8,247 nt of DNA from Paenibacillus sp. Lineage in GTDB: Bacteria; Bacillota; Bacilli; Paenibacillales; Paenibacillaceae. The notes beneath the pieces are model-generated. The model was not told the DNA's origin. It made no database searches and saw nothing but the letters and a program-made list of their open reading frames with translations. This document shows, piece after piece, positions 5,109-8,247 of the stretch; position 1 is the first letter of the stretch, and the number at the start of each line of letters is the position of its first letter. The position numbers were made by a program, and so were the translations under genes. The stretch is taken from the NCBI GenBank assembly GCA_029256665.1, contig JAQSXN010000141.1:1-8247 (forward strand), given 5' to 3'.

Positions 5109-5759
5109 ATGGAAGAGCTGGATTTCGAGCTATACCGTCCCACGGACATGGAGCTGTGGATTGGGTCGATCTATGAGAGGAACGGGATTCATTATCCGGG
5201 GGATCTGGATGATTGGGATCATATCGCCTCCCTCTTCGGCGTGCATCTTGCTTATACGGAAGGCGAAACGAAAGTGATCTACGACGAAGACGGGGATTGC
5301 ATGATCTTCTTGAACATGCATCTGGAGCAGTCCGAGCAGCGGCTCGCTTTTTTCCACGAGCTCAGTCATCCGGCCCTGCACGCGGGAGATCAGCGGCAGC
5401 TTCCCCCGTCCTTCGTCCATCTGCAAGAGTCGCAGGCCGCTCACTTCCAGCTCTATAGCGCCATTCCTTATCCCATGCTCCGGGAGCTCGAGCAGCTCCG
5501 ATATCAGCCCCACTATCATCGGCTGATCGCCGGCGCGTTTGGCGTGCCGCTGGCTTTTGCCGAAACCAGGTTGGAGCGGATCACGGCTCGCATGCGGCAA
5601 GAGAAATCCGACCGCACCCTCCGCGCCAAGCTCGCTTCCCTGTCGGCCAAGGTATGCGGCTACGAAAATCCCGAAGCGGCCGAACGGCTGCTCGCGCAAT
5701 TGGCACGGCAGACCGGGCCGAGGGATCGGAACGACACGTCTAGAAGACAATCGAACTAG
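5109..5759 (+). CDS. ImmA/IrrE-family zinc metallopeptidase
   Basis: A 216-residue intracellular protease of the type that cleaves Xre repressors in ICEBs1 (ImmA on ImmR) and in phages. The zinc motif is FFHELSHPALH: HELSH at 83-87, with another His at 91 and the probable distal ligand Glu107 in LQESQAAHF (105-113). The N-terminal helical part (1-45) and strand region (46-72) are usual for the family. The C-terminal part (130-216) is helical and ends in a basic, disordered tail. The ATG at 5109 has AGGAGG at 5097-5102. Its probable substrate is the Xre protein encoded upstream on the same strand, though the gap between them means it may have its own promoter. It is followed after 23 bases by the 134-residue gene. 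The Ser in HELSH, where Gly is common, is tolerated in gluzincins. Confidence 0.92.
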   Translation: MEELDFELYRPTDMELWIGSIYERNGIHYPGDLDDWDHIASLFGVHLAYTEGETKVIYDEDGDCMIFLNMHLEQSEQRLAFFHELSHPALHAGDQRQLPPSFVHLQESQAAHFQLYSAIPYPMLRELEQLRYQPHYHRLIAGAFGVPLAFAETRLERITARMRQEKSDRTLRAKLASLSAKVCGYENPEAAERLLAQLARQTGPRDRNDTSRRQSN

Positions 5760-5782
5760 GCAAGTGAAAGGGGGATTCTCGC

Positions 5783-6187
5783 ATGGACGTAACAATGAAC
5801 GTTTATTACGAGGAAGACGGAGAAACGGGGCAACAGATCCCGGTCTGGATTCTGCTTCATGACGCCAAAGGAGCGGACTGGAGCAAAACGCTCTACGTTA
5901 GGCTTAACGGGCCCTTTGAAGCCCATGGTCTCGACGAATGGGATGAGGACTTGCTTGCGCTTAGCGTGCCGGATCATGTCTATGTCAGACATCCGAAGAA
6001 TCAAGCTTTAGTCGGCCTACATTTGCCAACGCTGCGCGCTTACGTCGAGCGGCAAACTTCGATAGCGACAGAACCCATCGGCATCCTGGACATTGACCGT
6101 CTTCTGCTTCGAATCTCGGATGTCGAAGACGTCTTGCAATATAACGTGCGGACCTTGCTGCCCAGACATTTGGCGGGAGAACGCTAG
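5783..6187 (+). CDS. small acidic protein of unknown function, last gene of the island
   Basis: A 134-residue protein that I do not recognise. It starts at the ATG at 5783, with AAGGGGGA at 5768-5775, 23 bases after the peptidase stop, so both are probably on one transcript. It is acidic (roughly 22 Asp/Glu against 12 Lys/Arg), has no membrane segment or signal peptide and seems to be a compact alpha/beta protein. Residues 4-24 and 36-42 look like strands; residues 44-58 (PFEAHGLDEWDEDLL) are strongly acidic; 76-90 and 100-118 look helical. Its place beside the peptidase suggests a helper, inhibitor or sensor for that switch, perhaps a DNA-mimic-like modulator, but nothing in the sequence proves this. 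Confidence 0.8.
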   Translation: MDVTMNVYYEEDGETGQQIPVWILLHDAKGADWSKTLYVRLNGPFEAHGLDEWDEDLLALSVPDHVYVRHPKNQALVGLHLPTLRAYVERQTSIATEPIGILDIDRLLLRISDVEDVLQYNVRTLLPRHLAGER

Positions 6188-6319
6188 GTGTTCGTTTCGC
6201 TCCCGAACAAATGCAATCCGTTCCGTGGTAATGTTCGTTTCATAGCCAACTTCCCCCTATCCGGCGCAGGCGTTCATGCGCGATACTTCAAGTAGATTGA
6301 ATAAAGGGAGGTTGGTCCT
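6188..6319 (+). other. 132-bp gap at the right edge of the island
   Basis: No gene. TGTTCGTTTC occurs twice (6189-6198 and 6232-6241), and TGTTCG at 6189 forms a six-base stem with CGAACA at 6204-6209, with no T run. No convincing promoter for the acetyltransferase gene is visible; GATACT at 6282-6287 is a possible -10 without a matching -35. Confidence 0.4.
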
Positions 6320-7384
6320 ATGAACATTAACGACAACCAGGGTATCCGCGACCATAACGGCAATCACGAATCGAATGCGGCATTCACGCTGCGTCCCCTG
6401 CGCCTGCCGAAGGATTACGCTCCGCTGGCGGAGCTGCTGAACGGACACTGGTCGGAGCCTACCTCCGCCGAACGGCTGGAGGAAGACGATGGCAAACTGT
6501 ACGAGACGGGTCATACCTGGAAGGACGACAATGGTTTGTTGGGCGGTTATGATCGGACGCGTCGCGTGGCCGTCACGAATACCGGCGAAATCGTCGGTTA
6601 TGTATGGTCGTGGCGGGCGCCATGGACGGAGCCGGGTTATCTGTGCAACACGTTAGTCGTTAAGCCGGCGTACCGCGGGCAGGGCGTAGGAGAAGCATTG
6701 CTGCGCCATGCATACGGATGGGCGGAGAAGCTTGGAGCAGCCTCCTTGATCACCGAGGTGTGGGACGATCATCCGGAGGCCTTGCATTTTGCCGTGCGCA
6801 GAGGGTTTATCGTGGAACGGCATGCTTATCAGTCCATGCTGCAACTGGAACAAGTGGATTCCCGTACGCTTGAGCTGGATCCGCAAGCCTTGCTCTCGCG
6901 CAGCGGATTGCGATTGCTGACCCTTGCGGACGAACCTGGCGAAGAGAGCAAGTTCAAGCTCTATGATCTGGCAGCCGCAACGATGAAGGATATTCCAAGC
7001 TTCTTAGGCGATGTGCCCGATTTTGATCAGTGGAAGAAATGGTACCTCGAGGTGGACGGCTATCGCTCCGAGCTCGTGTTCATCGCGGCAGCTGGCGACC
7101 GGTTCGTGGGCATGACCAACGTGCTTCATATAGAAGCGACGTGCGGCATGTATCACGAGTACACGGGAGTCGACAGAGCTTACCGGGGCAAGCAAGTTGC
7201 GCTGGCGCTCAAGCTGGAAGCGATTCGCGCAGGCAGACGGATCGGCGCCCATTATATTCGGACGGATAACGACTCTATGAACGATCCCATACTGGCCATT
7301 AACCGCAAGCTCGGCTACGAGCCGCTGCGAGGCATGTACCGCATCGTCTCCTCGATGGAAAAGGTGAAGGAAGCGTTGGGATAG
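6320..7384 (+). CDS. tandem GNAT-domain N-acetyltransferase
   Basis: A 354-residue protein with two GNAT folds, which use acetyl-CoA to acetylate a small-molecule or protein amine. The first domain (about 21-176) has the pyrophosphate-binding loop VVKPAYRGQGVGEALL (113-128) and the C-terminal strand region HPEALHFAVRRGFIVE (151-166). The second (about 196-345) has YTGVDRAYRGKQVALALK (281-298) and DPILAINRKLGYEP (322-335), with a weaker loop in which the second Gly is replaced. The ATG at 6320 has GGGAGG at 6306-6311. The first 20 residues are Asn/Asp-rich and probably disordered. Tandem GNATs include mycothiol synthase and several antibiotic acetyltransferases, but the substrate cannot be told here. 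It follows the island by 132 bases and ends at a strong hairpin, so it is probably transcribed alone. Confidence 0.92.
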   Translation: MNINDNQGIRDHNGNHESNAAFTLRPLRLPKDYAPLAELLNGHWSEPTSAERLEEDDGKLYETGHTWKDDNGLLGGYDRTRRVAVTNTGEIVGYVWSWRAPWTEPGYLCNTLVVKPAYRGQGVGEALLRHAYGWAEKLGAASLITEVWDDHPEALHFAVRRGFIVERHAYQSMLQLEQVDSRTLELDPQALLSRSGLRLLTLADEPGEESKFKLYDLAAATMKDIPSFLGDVPDFDQWKKWYLEVDGYRSELVFIAAAGDRFVGMTNVLHIEATCGMYHEYTGVDRAYRGKQVALALKLEAIRAGRRIGAHYIRTDNDSMNDPILAINRKLGYEPLRGMYRIVSSMEKVKEALG

Positions 7385-7392
7385 CGAGAAAA

Positions 7393-7426
7393 AAGGCGCG
7401 GTTTCCGCCGACGGAGACCGCGCCTT
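7393..7426. terminator. bidirectional intrinsic terminator
   Basis: A 15-base stem (7393-7407 with 7412-7426, one G-U pair at 7403/7416) closes a four-base loop CCGA. On the minus strand the stem runs into a T run, ideal for the membrane-protein operon. On the plus strand it is followed by CCTATTTAATAATTT, good enough for the acetyltransferase gene. It fills most of the 47-base gap between the convergent genes. Confidence 0.93.
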
Positions 7427-7431
7427 CCTAT

Positions 7432-8130
7432 TTAATAATTTTGCACCTCAACCTCGAGCCCTTTGGGCAGGGTCAGAATAAGCATCGGTCGCACGGCGTC
7501 GTTGACGAAGCCGCCGTCTCTGCGGGGAATGGAGCCCACGACGATAAACATCGTATCTCCGATAACTTCCGTCCGCCAAATATCCTTATTAATAGAAGAG
7601 ATCGGCTCCTTCGACCAGTATCGGATCTGTCCCATCAAGCGGGCTTCGCGCGTCTCCGTCTCGTTCCACGTTACGCCGTCCGTCGCTTGGATGACGACCT
7701 TCTTCACTTCTGCCGGGATCGGCACGCCTTCCGTCTCGACGAAGGCCGTGCGCTGGGTCATCTGCATGCCGGAACGCAGCTCGTCGAAGACGCCCGTCGA
7801 CATCAGCAGCGCCAGCACCAGACTTGCCGCTCCGATCATGCCCACAAAAAAGACGCTGATCCAGTCATAGCGAACGATCGTGTCCCTGCTGCCCGACATT
7901 TTGAGATATAACAGCAGCTCCAACCCAAGCAGAATAAAGACGATAGGCGCCACCCAGAGCAGCAGCTCATGCGCTTCGGTCTCCTGCCAGAGCGAGACGG
8001 CGAACGCGGTTCCCATCAGTATAAGCGTTATGCCCATCGACAGCGAGCCTACGCGCCAGGCTCGAATGCCCTGCGGAGCGGATGCCGAGGGCGGCGGGCC
8101 CGGTGGCTGCGAAAGATGCATGCCATTCAT
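7432..8130 (-). CDS. three-helix membrane protein with an outside C-terminal domain
   Basis: A 232-residue membrane protein of unknown function. The N-terminal 25 residues are Pro/Ser-rich, followed by three hydrophobic helices at about 27-48, 56-77 and 90-113. Charges favour the N-terminus inside (Arg23, Arg26), an acidic outer loop (QETEAHE) and a basic inner loop (KMSGSRDTIVR), which puts residues 114-232 outside. That domain seems strand-rich (VKKVVIQATDGVTW, TMFIVVGSIP, PMLILTLPKGLEVEVQNY), a little like DUF4097/LiaG-type sheets, but this is only a resemblance. The ATG at 8130 overlaps the TGA of the upstream gene in ATGA, and I see no strong ribosome binding site at the usual distance, so translation is probably coupled. 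A second ATG at 8121 is possible. It ends just before a strong terminator. Confidence 0.85.
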   Translation of the reverse strand: MNGMHLSQPPGPPPSASAPQGIRAWRVGSLSMGITLILMGTAFAVSLWQETEAHELLLWVAPIVFILLGLELLLYLKMSGSRDTIVRYDWISVFFVGMIGAASLVLALLMSTGVFDELRSGMQMTQRTAFVETEGVPIPAEVKKVVIQATDGVTWNETETREARLMGQIRYWSKEPISSINKDIWRTEVIGDTMFIVVGSIPRRDGGFVNDAVRPMLILTLPKGLEVEVQNY

Positions 8131-8247
8131 CGAATTGGCCGTATTCCTGGACGATCGCTCCCTTCGCGGCGGATCATGGCCGCGTCATCCCGCTCCGACA
8201 AGGCGGTGCGCAGCACGCTTCGATTGCCGAACGCGCGGCGCAATCCG
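8127..8247 (-). CDS. C-terminal end of an upstream operon gene (enters from right edge)
   Basis: A minus-strand frame is open from the window edge to a TGA at 8129-8127 that overlaps the next gene's ATG as ATGA. The 39 visible residues include RRAFGNRSVLRTALSERDD followed by AAMIRREGSDRPGIRPIR. They are Arg-rich and polar, so this is a cytoplasmic tail rather than a membrane one. The family cannot be told from this much. The frame was chosen because the other two minus-strand frames meet stops well before the start of the next gene and because ATGA overlaps are the usual form of coupling. Confidence 0.6.
   Translation of the reverse strand, partial: GLRRAFGNRSVLRTALSERDDAAMIRREGSDRPGIRPIR

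Noticed and set aside
6189..6209. TGTTCG/CGAACA inverted repeat as a terminator or SOS box
   Set aside because: The six-base stem has no T run, and the half-sites are nine bases apart, not the four required for a LexA box.
3470..6309. AATAAAGG at both edges of the island as attachment-site direct repeats
   Set aside because: Only eight AT-rich bases are shared, which is expected by chance, and no integrase is present.

Overview
The window looks like chromosomal DNA from a GC-rich, spore-forming Firmicute of the Paenibacillus/Cohnella type. The reasons are strong GGAGG-like ribosome binding sites ahead of almost every gene, a Bacillus-style iolD-iolE pair, an Xre/ImmA switch of the Firmicute phage/ICE kind, and operators like those of the LacI/CcpA family. 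The genus is inferred from gene style, not from a marker gene.

Layout. (1) 1-2517, minus strand: myo-inositol catabolism, iolD followed by the 5' part of iolE, which runs off the window. (2) 2518-2669: a compact divergent control region with overlapping TATAAT boxes on both strands and repeated AAGCGCTT-cored palindromes. (3) 2670-3347, plus strand: a 225-residue protein I do not recognise, driven from that same region. (4) 3491-6187: an orphan phage-like regulatory island. It holds a minus-strand ArpU/sigma-region-4-like activator and, divergently, a Cro/CI-type Xre repressor. Four 17-bp GTACAAGA-N-TCTTGTAC-type operators sit on both of their promoters. After a 478-bp gap with odd repeats come an ImmA/IrrE-type zinc peptidase (HELSH) and an acidic 134-residue protein of unknown function. 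No integrase, structural or lysis gene is present here. (5) 6320-7384: a protein with two GNAT acetyltransferase domains, ending at a strong hairpin shared with the convergent gene. (6) 7432-8247, minus strand: a three-helix membrane protein translationally coupled (ATGA overlap) to an upstream gene that enters from the right edge.

How it may work together. The iol genes break down the inositol ring: IolE makes the diketone that IolD hydrolyses. The unknown 225-residue protein may be co-controlled with them. In the island, the repressor probably holds both its own promoter and that of the ArpU-like activator. The peptidase, which has a LexA-like box just ahead of its ribosome binding site, could destroy the repressor after DNA damage and release the activator. 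The target genes of that activator are not in the window. This stand-alone switch is the most interesting part.
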